Shown: positions 52,205 to 60,894, counted from the stretch's first letter. The stretch is DNA of 64,000 bases from Thauera sp. GDN1 (GCF_029223545.1 NZ_CP097870.1:2480001-2544000); one strand, 5' to 3'. The notes: generated by a model not told the origin, from the letters alone. Translations and numbers: made by a program.

Positions 52205-53107
52205 TCAGGCGGCCTGTTCCTTCTGACCCACGCCGAAGTCGTGGCCCCAGATGCTGACGCGGGTGAACTCGAAGGCATTGTGGCGCTCCCAGTCGCACTG
52301 CAGCCCGCCGTAGCCGTACTCGAGATCGAAGCCCGAGGGCGTCTTCATGTAGAAGGAGATCATGCGGTCGTTGAGGTGCTGGCCCAGGGTGGCCGACAGC
52401 GGCACCTTGTGCGCGATGCGGCGGTCGTGGGCGCGGCCGACCTCGGTCATCGAATCGACCTCGACCATCACGTGCACGCAACCGCTCGGCACCGGGTACT
52501 CGGCGATTGCCAGGCTGTGATGGCGGGCGTTGTTGCAGTGCAGGAAATGGATGCGCACCGGCGGCGCCGACGGGTCGGGGCGGAAGTTGAAGATGTCCGA
52601 CAGACCGAAACCGAGCACGTCGCGGAAGAAGGCCGCAGTGGCGTCGAAGTTGGGCGCCGGCATCACGGTGTGGCCCAGGCCCATGTCACCGGTGAGGAAG
52701 CTCGGCACGCCCTGCGGCGAGACGAAGGGCTGGCAGTCGGACAGATGACCCCAGCACAGCTCGTGGCGATTGCCCGAGGGGTCGCTCACCACCGCGACGG
52801 CCTGCATGCCGCGCTGGGCGACGGTGGCGGCATCGGCCAGTTCGTAGCCCACACCCTTGGCGTCGAGCTCGGCCAGCGCCGCCTTGAAGGCGCCCTCGCC
52901 CGGAAGCTCCCAGCCCGAAGCCACGTAGCGGCGCTCGGCGCCCCGCACCACCAGGATGCGGAAGGGACGCTCGTCCATCTTGATGTAGAGACCGCCGCCA
53001 GGCGCAGCCGAGGTCATCATGCCGAGCACGTCCTCGGCGTAATGCTTCCACTCGGCGAGGTCGTCGATCTGGGCCACGAAGTAGGCCAAACCGCGGATGT
53101 CGATCAT
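52205..53107 (-). CDS. hsaC: HsaC, extradiol dioxygenase for the secosteroid catechol
   Basis: The 300-residue type I extradiol dioxygenase has two vicinal-oxygen-chelate domains. Iron ligands are His146 (GLGHTV), His212 (CVHVMVE) and Glu263 (DLEYGYG); the second-sphere residues His197, His244 and Tyr253 are also present. HsaC cleaves ring A of the 3,4-dihydroxy-9,10-secosteroid. The start at 53107 matches the usual 300-residue length; a longer upstream frame is non-coding. It opens a long operon and has one steroid-block motif 62 nt upstream. Confidence 0.9.
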   Translation of the reverse strand: MIDIRGLAYFVAQIDDLAEWKHYAEDVLGMMTSAAPGGGLYIKMDERPFRILVVRGAERRYVASGWELPGEGAFKAALAELDAKGVGYELADAATVAQRGMQAVAVVSDPSGNRHELCWGHLSDCQPFVSPQGVPSFLTGDMGLGHTVMPAPNFDATAAFFRDVLGFGLSDIFNFRPDPSAPPVRIHFLHCNNARHHSLAIAEYPVPSGCVHVMVEVDSMTEVGRAHDRRIAHKVPLSATLGQHLNDRMISFYMKTPSGFDLEYGYGGLQCDWERHNAFEFTRVSIWGHDFGVGQKEQAA

Positions 53108-53169
53108 TGCTGCCCCCAAAAGATTGCTCGGATACGTGGGGGCATTGTGCGAACAGGCGGCCGCGCCAT

Positions 53170-53187
53170 CATCGTCCGTTGAGACTA
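53170..53187 (-). promoter_or_regulatory. Steroid-block motif, copy d (upstream of hsaC)
   Basis: The coding strand reads TAGTCT-CAAC-GGACGATG. CACAAT, a -10-like hexamer, follows exactly 20 nt downstream, and the hsaC ATG is 62 nt downstream. Confidence 0.65.
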
Positions 53188-53220
53188 CGCAAATCGTGCG
53201 ACCGAACCCCGCGGCAAGCC

Positions 53221-53256
53221 AAAAAAAGGGCCGCCAACCCTTGCGGGGAGGCGGCC
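53221..53256 (-). terminator. Rho-independent terminator after the DUF35-MaoC gene
   Basis: On the minus strand GGCCGCC (53256-53250) pairs with GGCGGCC (53235-53229) and is followed by a C and seven T. It lies about 100 nt after the DUF35-MaoC stop and separates that unit from the hsaC operon. Confidence 0.85.
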
Positions 53257-53277
53257 TCGAAGAGAGGAGGGTAAACC

Positions 53278-53370
53278 ATGCAACGAAACTGCAGGTACTA
53301 CGACAACGCACTACACGAACACAAACTCGATTCGGACGCGGCGACGCCGGCGGTCACATGTACAGGATGA
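53278..53370 (+). CDS. Possible 30-residue peptide with a strong ribosome site
   Basis: AGGAGG (53265-53270) stands 7 nt before an ATG opening a 30-codon frame that is polar, contains two Cys and ends within the 3' end of the convergent DUF35-MaoC gene. No homologue is recognised. The ribosome site is the main argument; chance is quite possible. Confidence 0.2.
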   Translation: MQRNCRYYDNALHEHKLDSDAATPAVTCTG

Positions 53371-54322
53371 CCAGATCGTTGATGACCGACGGCCGCTCGC
53401 TGCCGACGACATGGGTGACGATCTCCATCGTCAGCTGCATGCCCTTGGGCAGTTTTTCGACCGACTTCACCCGCGACCGGGCGTGGATGCGCGAACCCGC
53501 CGGCACCGGCGCCGGGAAGCGCAGGCGGTCGGAACCGTAATTGACCATGTTGTTGAAGCCGACGACCTCGAAATCGAGCGGGATACGCAGCCGCGATTGC
53601 AGCACCTGCACCAGCGCGCCATGGGCGATGGTGCCGCCGAAGGGGCTCTGCTTGCGCGCGCGCTCGGGGTCGGTGTGGATCCAGTAGTCGTCACCCGACA
53701 GCTTCGCGAATTCGTCGATCAGCGCCTGATCGACCACGATCTGGTTGCTCCAGGCCGAGAAGGTGTCGCTCACCAGCGCCTTCATCGCCGCCTCGTCGTC
53801 GCAGCGCACCTGGCGCTTCGCGGCCGCCGGCTCGGCGCTGGCCTGGGCTCCGGCCGCCGCGGCGAGCGCGGCGGGCGTGCTGTCGATGCGGGCCGGGAAA
53901 TCCTTGTCCGCCGCGGTGAAGCGCAGCAGCGCGGTGCCGTCGGACTTCACCTTGTCGAACACCGGCTTGACCCGCATGCCGACCTCGATCTCGGACTCGT
54001 CGAGGCCGATCAGCGTGGTGTTGATGCGCACGCCCTCGTCGAGCTCGACCACCGCCATCTTCTGCGGCATCTCGTCGGCGAAGTCGGGCAGCGTGGGGAT
54101 GCGGGTCAGGGTGTAGGTGTAGAGCGTGCCGGCGCCCTCGACCTGCTTCCACTCCAGGTCCTGCGACCAGCACTTGTCGCAGTGGCGGCGCGGAAAGAAG
54201 ATCCAGTGGCCGCAGGAATTGCATTGCGGGATCGTGAGGCGGCCTTCCTTGAGGCCGTTCCAGTACGGTGCCGAGATCGCGGTCGGTGTCGGCAGCGGTT
54301 TGTTGGTCGACATGCTCGTCAT
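53354..54322 (-). CDS. DUF35 (zinc ribbon + OB fold) - MaoC fusion protein
   Basis: The 322-residue protein has an N-terminal rubredoxin-like zinc ribbon (Cys-x2-Cys in CNSCGHW, Cys-x2-Cys in CDKCW), then an OB-fold DUF35 domain to about residue 140, an Ala-rich linker, and a C-terminal MaoC domain (AKLSGDDYWIHTDPERA, FGGTIAHGALVQVL). In mycobacteria the ChsH2 protein joins the same two domains in the opposite order and binds the aldolase Ltp2 through DUF35. The adjacent Ltp2-like gene makes the same partnership likely. Its ATG overlaps the Ltp2-like stop by 4 nt (ATGA). Confidence 0.8.
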   Translation of the reverse strand: MTSMSTNKPLPTPTAISAPYWNGLKEGRLTIPQCNSCGHWIFFPRRHCDKCWSQDLEWKQVEGAGTLYTYTLTRIPTLPDFADEMPQKMAVVELDEGVRINTTLIGLDESEIEVGMRVKPVFDKVKSDGTALLRFTAADKDFPARIDSTPAALAAAAGAQASAEPAAAKRQVRCDDEAAMKALVSDTFSAWSNQIVVDQALIDEFAKLSGDDYWIHTDPERARKQSPFGGTIAHGALVQVLQSRLRIPLDFEVVGFNNMVNYGSDRLRFPAPVPAGSRIHARSRVKSVEKLPKGMQLTMEIVTHVVGSERPSVINDLVILYM

Positions 54323-55530
54323 GCTCCCTGGAGAATCAGTGCGCCCTGCTCGCTCATCACGCCACCGGTGCCCGAGACGAACACGGTGTCGCAGCGCTTG
54401 AGCTGGCGCTCGCCGGCGCGGCCGGAAATCTGGTGGAAGGCCTCGATGACCTGCGACATGCCGCCCGCGGTGCCGCTCTGGCCGAAGCTGAGCTGGCCCC
54501 CGTGGGTGTTCATCGGGAAGTTGCCCTTGTAGGTCAGGTCGTGCTCGCGCACCCAGCGCATGCCCTCGCCCTTGGGCGCGAAGCCGGCGTCCTCGAGCGT
54601 CAGCAGCACGGTGATGGTGTAGCAGTCGTAAATCTGCGCGGCGTGGATGTCGCTGCGCTTGACGCCCGCCATCGCGAAGGCACGCTCGGCCGCGGGGCCG
54701 ATGGGCGTGTCGGTCATTTCGGCCGCGTAGGTCGGCGACTTGAAGTACAGGTGCTCGCCGAAGCCGGTGATGCAGGCGCCGCGGTTCTTCGCCCGCGCTG
54801 CCACTTCCTTCGAGGCGACGATCACGGCGGCGCCGCCGGCGACCGGCATCACGATCTCGAGCACGCGCAGCGGCTCGGCCACCATCTTGCTGGCGAGCAC
54901 GTCCTCGATGGAAAGCGGCTTGCCGAAGAAGCTGGCGTCCGGGTTGGCGAGCGCATTGGTGCGCTGATCGACCGCGATCTTGGCCATCGCCACCGGGTCA
55001 TAGCCGTACTTCGCCGCGTAGCGCTGGGCGATCATCGCGTAGCCGGTGTTCTGCCCCATGTGGCCGTAAGGCAGGTCGAATTCCGCCTCGGGGGCGCCGA
55101 AGGCGGTGCTGTGGCCACCGAAACGCATCGCACGAGCCATCCAGCTCGGATCCTCGTCCGGCCCGAAGGGCGCCATGCGCGCGGGAATCACGCACAGCAC
55201 GGCCTGGCAAAGACCCATCTCGACCGCCATCGCCGCGCGCCACACCGCCGCCACCGACGAGCATCCACCCAGGTCGACGACCTCGGCGAAGTTGAGCGAC
55301 AGGCCGAGGTATTCGGCCGCCATCGCCGGCACGAAGACCTGCGCCTCGTGGAACTGCGGACCATGGATCACCAGGCCGTCGATGTCGGCGGCCTTCAGCC
55401 CCGCATCGGCCAGCGCCTGGCCCGCCAGATCGGCCACCTGCTCCAGATGGAACATCCGCGGCGCGGTCGCGTATTTCTCCGGCTTGTACTGCGCGGCGCC
55501 GACGATTGCTGCGTTTCCTTTGAGACCCAT
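54319..55530 (-). CDS. Ltp2-like thiolase-fold steroid side-chain aldolase
   Basis: The 403-residue protein has the SCP-x/lipid-transfer thiolase fold with GGCSSVAAVWRAAMAVEMG and later HGGQLSFGQSGTAGGMSQVIEA. Such proteins, together with DUF35 proteins, perform retro-aldol cleavage of the steroid side chain at C17. The gene is coupled to the DUF35-MaoC gene, the expected partner. A simple acetyl-CoA thiolase is less likely given the context. Confidence 0.8.
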   Translation of the reverse strand: MGLKGNAAIVGAAQYKPEKYATAPRMFHLEQVADLAGQALADAGLKAADIDGLVIHGPQFHEAQVFVPAMAAEYLGLSLNFAEVVDLGGCSSVAAVWRAAMAVEMGLCQAVLCVIPARMAPFGPDEDPSWMARAMRFGGHSTAFGAPEAEFDLPYGHMGQNTGYAMIAQRYAAKYGYDPVAMAKIAVDQRTNALANPDASFFGKPLSIEDVLASKMVAEPLRVLEIVMPVAGGAAVIVASKEVAARAKNRGACITGFGEHLYFKSPTYAAEMTDTPIGPAAERAFAMAGVKRSDIHAAQIYDCYTITVLLTLEDAGFAPKGEGMRWVREHDLTYKGNFPMNTHGGQLSFGQSGTAGGMSQVIEAFHQISGRAGERQLKRCDTVFVSGTGGVMSEQGALILQGA

Positions 55531-55605
55531 GCTCCCTCACCTCGCTGATGCGGGCATTACCCGCCTTGTGTTGGGAGCAACGATGCCACAGGCGAGCGGG
55601 CGGGC

Positions 55606-55623
55606 AATCGTTCAAATCGACTA
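55606..55623 (-). promoter_or_regulatory. Steroid-block motif, copy e (upstream of the Ltp2-like gene)
   Basis: The coding strand reads TAGTCG-ATTT-GAACGATT, a slightly diverged copy. It lies in the divergent region between the Ltp2-like gene (75 nt away) and the PQQ dehydrogenase (110 nt away), oriented toward the former. Confidence 0.45.
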
Positions 55624-55732
55624 GGCGAAGCGGAGGAGCCCCTCCGGACGGACGATTCGGCGCGCGCCCGCGCGCCCGATGATGCGCAGGTCATCCCCAC
55701 CACGCGGGCGGTCGCGCCCGAAGGAGTCCCCC

Positions 55733-57829
55733 ATGCGCCGCTTCCGGCAAAGAACGATGCTCATCGCGCTCGCTGCCGCCGGCACCCTCGCCGCGCAGGC
55801 CGTGGCGATCGCTGCCGCGCCACCCTCCCCGTCCACCGCCGTCGCCAGCGAATGGCCACGGCATGGCCTCGACGCCGCCGAGACCCGCTTCAGCCCGCTG
55901 TCGGCGATCGACACCGACAACGTCGGGCGCCTGGGCCTGGCCTGGCACTTCCGCTTCGACCGCCCGCGCGGGGTCGAGGCGACGCCGATCATGGTCGACG
56001 GCACGCTCTTCGTCACCGGGCCGTGGGGCGTGGTGTATGCGCTCGACGCGCGCAGCGGCCGGCTCAAGTGGCAGCACGACCCCGAGGTGCCGGCCGGCAA
56101 GGGCATGCACGCCTGCTGCGACGTGGTCAATCGCGGCGTGGCGGTGGAGGACGGGCGCGTCTTCGTCGCCACCACCGACGGTCGCCTGCAGGCCCTGGAC
56201 GCCCAGGACGGCCGCCTGCTGTGGTCGACGCGGACCTTCGACATCGAGACGCCCTACACCATCACCGGCGCACCGCGGGTCGCGCGCGGCCTGGTGGTGA
56301 TCGGCAACGGCGGCGCCGAGTACGGCGTGCGCGGCTTCGTCTCGGCCTATGACGCGCAGACCGGCGCGCTGCGCTGGCGTTTCTACACCGTGCCGGCCAA
56401 CCCGGCAGACGGCCAGGACGGGGCAATCTCCGACCACCCCCTCGAGGAGCTCGCCCTGCCGACCTGGACGGGGGAATGGTGGCGCCACGGCGGTGGGGGC
56501 ACGGTGTGGGATTCGATGGCCTGGGACCCGGAGCTCGACCTGCTCTACTTCGGCGTCGGCAACGGCTCGCCCCACGACCGCGACGTCCGCAGCCCCGGCG
56601 GCGGCGACAACCTGTTCCTGTCCTCGATCGTCGCGGTCCGCGCCAGCACCGGCGAATACGTCTGGCACTACCAGACGACGCCCGGCGACAGCTGGGACTA
56701 CACCGCCACCCAGCACATGATCCTGACCGAGCTGGAGATCGGGGGCCGCCCGCGCAAGGTGCTGATGCAGGCGCCCAAGAACGGCTTCTTCTACGTCCTC
56801 GACCGCAGCACCGGCGAACTGCTGTCCGCCGACAAGTACGTCACGGTGAATTGGGCGAGCCACGTCGACCCCGCCAGCGGCCGTCCGGTGGAGACCGAAG
56901 GCGCGCGCTACCCCGCCGGCCAGCCCTTTCTGGTCCAGCCCTCGCAGCTCGGCGGACACAACTGGCAGCCGATGGCGTGGAGCCCGGCCACCGGTCTGGT
57001 CTATATCCCGGCCCAGGAAAACACCGGCTTCATGATGAAGGAGCCCGGCTTCCGCCATGAGCCCGGGCGCTGGAACACCGGCGTGCTCAATCCGCCGATG
57101 CCGCCCGACCCCGCCGTACTCGAACAGGCCAAAGCCTCGATGCACGGCCATCTGCTGGCCTGGAACCCGGTGCGCCGAACGGCGGCCTGGCGTGTCGCCC
57201 ATCCAGGCTCCTGGAACGGCGGCGTGCTCGCCACCGCCGGCGGGCTGGTGTTCCAGGGCATAGGCGGCGAGGGGCTGACCGCATTCGACGCGCGTGACGG
57301 CCGCCGCCTGTGGCAGTCCGACACCTGGCTCGACATTCTCGGCGGCCCGATCAGCTACACGCTCGATGGCGAACAGTACATCGCCGCAGCGGCCGGCTTC
57401 GGCAGCTCCATGCACATCACCTCCAGCGCCCTGCTGCCGCGCACGGGCGCTCCGGTGCCGGGCGGCCTGTTCGTGTGGAAGCTGGACGGCAAGGCCGCCA
57501 TGCCGCAGCCGACGCAGCGGCCGCGCGCGGCGCCTCCGCCCGACACCGGCACCGAAGCCGAGATCGCGCACGGCGCGGCGCGTTACGCGCGCTACTGCAT
57601 GCAGTGCCATGGGGCCGGGGCAGTGGCCGGCGGAGGGATGCCCGACCTGCGCCAGTCACCGTACCTGGGCGAGGCCGCGCTGTTCCGCCGCCCGCTGCTC
57701 GACGGCCTGCTCGCCGCGCGCGGCATGCCCGGCTTCGCGGAGACCCTGACGACGGCGGACGCCGACGCGATCCGTCACTACATCATTCGCATGGCGCACA
57801 TCTTCGCCCGGCTGCCGGCGAAGGACTGA
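55733..57829 (+). CDS. PQQ-dependent quinohaemoprotein alcohol dehydrogenase
   Basis: The 698-residue exported enzyme has a signal peptide (about residues 1-28), an eight-bladed propeller domain with the vicinal disulfide Cys128-Cys129 (HACCD) and repeated tryptophan-docking segments, and a C-terminal cytochrome c domain with Cys622-x2-Cys625-His626. It oxidises an alcohol in the periplasm and passes electrons to a haem. Within a steroid cluster, oxidation of a side-chain alcohol is a plausible role, but the substrate is unknown. AAGGAG precedes the ATG; an earlier in-frame ATG at 55679 lacks a ribosome site. PQQ synthesis genes are not in the window. Confidence 0.85.
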   Translation: MRRFRQRTMLIALAAAGTLAAQAVAIAAAPPSPSTAVASEWPRHGLDAAETRFSPLSAIDTDNVGRLGLAWHFRFDRPRGVEATPIMVDGTLFVTGPWGVVYALDARSGRLKWQHDPEVPAGKGMHACCDVVNRGVAVEDGRVFVATTDGRLQALDAQDGRLLWSTRTFDIETPYTITGAPRVARGLVVIGNGGAEYGVRGFVSAYDAQTGALRWRFYTVPANPADGQDGAISDHPLEELALPTWTGEWWRHGGGGTVWDSMAWDPELDLLYFGVGNGSPHDRDVRSPGGGDNLFLSSIVAVRASTGEYVWHYQTTPGDSWDYTATQHMILTELEIGGRPRKVLMQAPKNGFFYVLDRSTGELLSADKYVTVNWASHVDPASGRPVETEGARYPAGQPFLVQPSQLGGHNWQPMAWSPATGLVYIPAQENTGFMMKEPGFRHEPGRWNTGVLNPPMPPDPAVLEQAKASMHGHLLAWNPVRRTAAWRVAHPGSWNGGVLATAGGLVFQGIGGEGLTAFDARDGRRLWQSDTWLDILGGPISYTLDGEQYIAAAAGFGSSMHITSSALLPRTGAPVPGGLFVWKLDGKAAMPQPTQRPRAAPPPDTGTEAEIAHGAARYARYCMQCHGAGAVAGGGMPDLRQSPYLGEAALFRRPLLDGLLAARGMPGFAETLTTADADAIRHYIIRMAHIFARLPAKD

Positions 57830-57843
57830 GCGCCACAAGGCAA

Positions 57844-57880
57844 CATGGCCCAGCCCTCGGAGTCCGGAGGCAGGGCCATG
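57844..57880. terminator. Hairpin between convergent PQQ dehydrogenase and small-peptide genes
   Basis: CATGGCCC (57844-57851) pairs perfectly with GGGCCATG (57873-57880) with further inner pairing. There is no T-run, so it may act as a weak bidirectional terminator. Confidence 0.35.
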
Positions 57881-57919
57881 TCGTTCGTTGCGACCACCGA
57901 GGCGGTCGCGGAGTATCGT

Positions 57920-58123
57920 TCAGTGCGTCGCCAGCATCGCGAAGAAGCGGCCGGTCGAGGCGTTTGCGGGCGAACCCGTGTTGTGACACTGAGTCTCGCT
58001 GGCGCCGCAGGCCGGGATCTGGACCAGGGAGTCGAGCACCCGGGAATGGCCGCGGTCGAGCATGGCGGCAAAGGCTGCGAGGCATCCGAACACGCATCCG
58101 CACAACAGGGCCTTGGTAATCAT
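57920..58123 (-). CDS. 67-residue exported or membrane peptide controlled by a steroid-block motif
   Basis: The peptide begins with a hydrophobic segment (MITKALLCGCVFGCLAAFAA) that could be a signal peptide or a membrane anchor, then a short polar tail with two more Cys. GGAGGAGAAG lies just before the ATG, an excellent ribosome site. A copy of the steroid-block motif lies 143 nt upstream in the correct orientation, which argues strongly that the gene is real. It is convergent with the PQQ dehydrogenase gene. I do not recognise the family. Confidence 0.55.
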   Translation of the reverse strand: MITKALLCGCVFGCLAAFAAMLDRGHSRVLDSLVQIPACGASETQCHNTGSPANASTGRFFAMLATH

Positions 58124-58266
58124 GTACTTCTCCTCCGTGATCTACAGTCTCGCGTGCGCACTGCACGCCGCCTGCAGGAACCGGGTACGACGCCGCTTCT
58201 TTGCGACTGCCATCCAGGTGTCTCCTCCTGCACGGTGTCGACATTGACGAAGGAAGGCAAGGGCGA

Positions 58267-58284
58267 CATCGTCCAAACGGACTA
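58267..58284 (-). promoter_or_regulatory. Steroid-block motif, copy f (upstream of the 67-residue peptide gene)
   Basis: The coding strand reads TAGTCC-GTTT-GGACGATG; its core GTCC-N4-GGAC is a perfect inverted repeat. It lies just beyond the terminator of the steroid-CoA ligase gene, where the only downstream gene on that strand is the small peptide. Confidence 0.6.
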
Positions 58285-58289
58285 AGGCG

Positions 58290-58313
58290 AAAAAAAAGCG
58301 CCCCGAAGGGCGC
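58290..58313 (-). terminator. Rho-independent terminator after the steroid-CoA ligase
   Basis: On the minus strand GCGCCC and GGGCGC close a TTCG tetraloop (58313-58298) followed by eight T. It lies 25 nt after the ligase stop. Confidence 0.9.
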
Positions 58314-58337
58314 CGATCGGCCGTCTGCCGGCGGGCG

Positions 58338-60185
58338 TCAAGCGAAGGGCGGCAGGCCCGCGTTCTTCAGCGCCTCGTCCGAGTAGGGGCGATAGGTCCC
58401 GGTGCGCTCGTCGCGCACGTAGAGCGGATCGTCGAAGGCGCGCGGGTCATAGCCGTGGCGCTGGAGATCGACCTTGCGCAGCTTGTACGTGGTCGTGAGG
58501 TCGGCGGCGCTGGACACGCGCACGAACTGCGGCGCCGCGTAACGCGGCACGCGGGCCTCGGTCAGGTCGTAGAAGGTCTTCGGATCGAAGCTGTGGCCCG
58601 GCTGCATCACCACCGCTGCCATGCCCGCGCGCCCCTCGTGCTCGGGAACCTTCACCCCGTAGATGTTGATGAGCTCGAGGCCCGGATAGTCCGACAGGGC
58701 CTCCGCGACTTCAGCGGTCGACACGTTCTCGCTCTTCCAGCGGAAGGTGTCGCCGATGCGGTCGACGAAGTAGAAATACCCGTTCTCGTCGTAGCGCAGC
58801 AGGTCGCCCGAACTCCAGAACGCATCGCCGTCGGTGAAGACGTTGCGCAGGATCTTCTTCTCTGTGGCTTCCTGGGACGTATAGCCCTCGAAACGCCCGC
58901 CGCCGATCTCGGGGTGATTAACGATGAAGGCGATGCCCTCGCCCACCTCGCCCGGCTGGCACAGGATGTAGCGGCCGTTCTCGTCGCGCGGATGCGATTC
59001 GGTCTCGACGTCGTAGCGCACCAGACGGAAGTTCGTCTTGTTCCAGTCGGGCACGCGGCCGCAGGAGCCGATGTAGTTGTCGACGTTGATCAGGGCGGTG
59101 TTCGCCTCGGTTGAACCCCAGCCCTCATACACCTCGATCGGACCGAAGCGCTCGAGCCAGCGCGTCCAGCTCTCAGCGGTGAGTCCGGCGCCGAGCATGC
59201 TGCGCAGGCTGTGTTCACGGTCGTTGGGCTGCGGAGGCGCATTAAGCAGGTAGCGGCAGATCTCGCCGATGTACTGGAAGACGGTGATGCCGTTGCTGCG
59301 GACGTCGGTCCAGAACTCGCGGGTGCTGAACTTGCGCCGCACCACGATGCTGCTCCCGGAGCGGAGGGCGGTGGACGTCACCGAGGTGGCCGCCGCGCCG
59401 TGGTAAAGGGGCAGGCAGCAATAGAAGACATCGTCGGGCGTCACGTTCAGGGTCACCTGCATGACGTCGCCGGACGACATCCAGCGCATGTGGCTGTAGC
59501 GTGCCGCCTTGGGCAGGCCGGTGGTGCCCGAGGTGAAGATCAGCAGCATCGTCTCCTCGGCGCGCACCGCCGCGCGGCCTTCGCGCGGGAATGCGCCAAG
59601 CGGCGCAGCCGCGACCTCGGCCGTGATGTCGGCACTGACGATCGACCGATGCGCGGCGCCGGCGGGCTTTTCGGAGTCGGCAACCAGATAGAGCGGTTGC
59701 GCCGGACGCTCGGGGGTGAGCGCGAAGTTCTCGATGCACTCCTCGCCGACGACCACCGCACGGGCCCGGGTCGATTCGAGCGCATGGGCGAGCGGGCGCC
59801 CGGTCACCTGCGTGTTGATGACCGCAATGACCACGCCCAGCTTGGCCAGACCGAACCAGTAGAAGAAGAACTCGGGCCGGTTCTCGAGCGCCAGCGCACA
59901 GACGTCGCCGCAGCGCAGGCCGCGGGCGTGGAGCGCATGGGCCACCTGGTTGGCGCGTGCATCGACCTCGGCGTAGGTGAAGCGCTGTCCGCCGTAGATC
60001 AGGAAGACGCGATCGCCGAAACGCGCGGCCTGCTCTTCGAGGCGATCGGCGACGGTGTAATGGTCGGCCGGCTTGATGAGGTTCGCGGCGCGCGAGCGCG
60101 CGTCGAGCTTGGACTGGGTTTCTTCGCGCGGGACCACCTTGCCGCGGGTCGCGAGCGGATTCAGAACGACGGCAGAATCGGACAT
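58338..60185 (-). CDS. Steroid-acid CoA ligase, FATP/very-long-chain acyl-CoA synthetase type
   Basis: The 615-residue enzyme has the P-loop FTSGTTGLPKAA (217-228), LPLYHGAA, YEGWGSTEAN and the C-terminal FYFVDRIGDTFRWKSENVSTAEV typical of the FATP/VLACS branch. This branch includes FadD17/FadD19 and proteobacterial bile-acid CoA ligases, which activate C24-C26 steroid side chains. The ATG follows GGAGAAGG. It is the third gene after an SDR and a SnoaL-like protein, all probably expressed from the motif-bearing promoter near 61.7 kb. Confidence 0.85.
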   Translation of the reverse strand: MSDSAVVLNPLATRGKVVPREETQSKLDARSRAANLIKPADHYTVADRLEEQAARFGDRVFLIYGGQRFTYAEVDARANQVAHALHARGLRCGDVCALALENRPEFFFYWFGLAKLGVVIAVINTQVTGRPLAHALESTRARAVVVGEECIENFALTPERPAQPLYLVADSEKPAGAAHRSIVSADITAEVAAAPLGAFPREGRAAVRAEETMLLIFTSGTTGLPKAARYSHMRWMSSGDVMQVTLNVTPDDVFYCCLPLYHGAAATSVTSTALRSGSSIVVRRKFSTREFWTDVRSNGITVFQYIGEICRYLLNAPPQPNDREHSLRSMLGAGLTAESWTRWLERFGPIEVYEGWGSTEANTALINVDNYIGSCGRVPDWNKTNFRLVRYDVETESHPRDENGRYILCQPGEVGEGIAFIVNHPEIGGGRFEGYTSQEATEKKILRNVFTDGDAFWSSGDLLRYDENGYFYFVDRIGDTFRWKSENVSTAEVAEALSDYPGLELINIYGVKVPEHEGRAGMAAVVMQPGHSFDPKTFYDLTEARVPRYAAPQFVRVSSAADLTTTYKLRKVDLQRHGYDPRAFDDPLYVRDERTGTYRPYSDEALKNAGLPPFA

Positions 60186-60241
60186 GCGCCCTTCTCCATG
60201 TGTGTTCGAGCTTTGCTGTTCGAAGATCGACCGCGGACGCG

Positions 60242-60883
60242 TCAGCGCACGCGGATCCGGGGGTCGGGAGCGCCACGCCGCAGCGTGACGAGGAAACGGT
60301 CGATCGCGGCCGGCGCGGCGACCTCCGGCAGTTCGTTCTTTTCCGGACGCTCGGACCAGAACTCCTTCCACGACGGGAAAAGGTCGTGGAAGGTCCCCTG
60401 GTAGGGCTCGCGTCCCGGCCAGCGCATCTTGCGGTCGCCGATCGGCGGCTTGTTCAGGTCGGTCGCATACCAGTAGCACGGCAGGCGACGGCGGAAATAC
60501 CAGCGCCCGTCGATGCGCTCGTAATCGTCCCAGTACAACATCTGCATGATGACCCACTCCGGACCGGTCTCGTGCTCGTTCTTCGAATACACCACGCCGA
60601 AGGCATGGTCCGGGTCGGAAAACTCGATGATGTGCTGACCGAGGTGGTGGGATGTTCCCGAGAACTGGTTGCGCAGGGTGTCGTCGACCCAGGCCTTCAG
60701 GTGCGCACGGCCGATCTTCTCGCGACCGACGCGGATGTCGGGCGCAAAGAGGTTTACATGGGCATCGAGGTCGCGCATGTCGAGCGACAGCGAATACTTG
60801 GCGGCCAGCTGGCGGATGGCGTCGATCGACTCGAGGCGGTCGATGCGGGCGAGCAGGTCGGCCTGCGGTGCGGGGATCGTCAT
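60242..60883 (-). CDS. SnoaL/NTF2-like protein (large)
   Basis: The 213-residue protein has a SnoaL_4/NTF2-like domain (LARIDRLESIDAIRQLAAKYSLSLDMRDLDAHVNLFAPD, HHLGQHIIEF, GRWYFRRRLPCYWY) followed by a C-terminal extension. Proteins of this type appear in steroid gene clusters as possible dehydratases. The N-terminal pattern resembles that of the other SnoaL-like protein near 39.5 kb. Its reaction is unknown. Confidence 0.7.
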   Translation of the reverse strand: MTIPAPQADLLARIDRLESIDAIRQLAAKYSLSLDMRDLDAHVNLFAPDIRVGREKIGRAHLKAWVDDTLRNQFSGTSHHLGQHIIEFSDPDHAFGVVYSKNEHETGPEWVIMQMLYWDDYERIDGRWYFRRRLPCYWYATDLNKPPIGDRKMRWPGREPYQGTFHDLFPSWKEFWSERPEKNELPEVAAPAAIDRFLVTLRRGAPDPRIRVR

Positions 60884-60894
60884 GCCGGCCCCCC

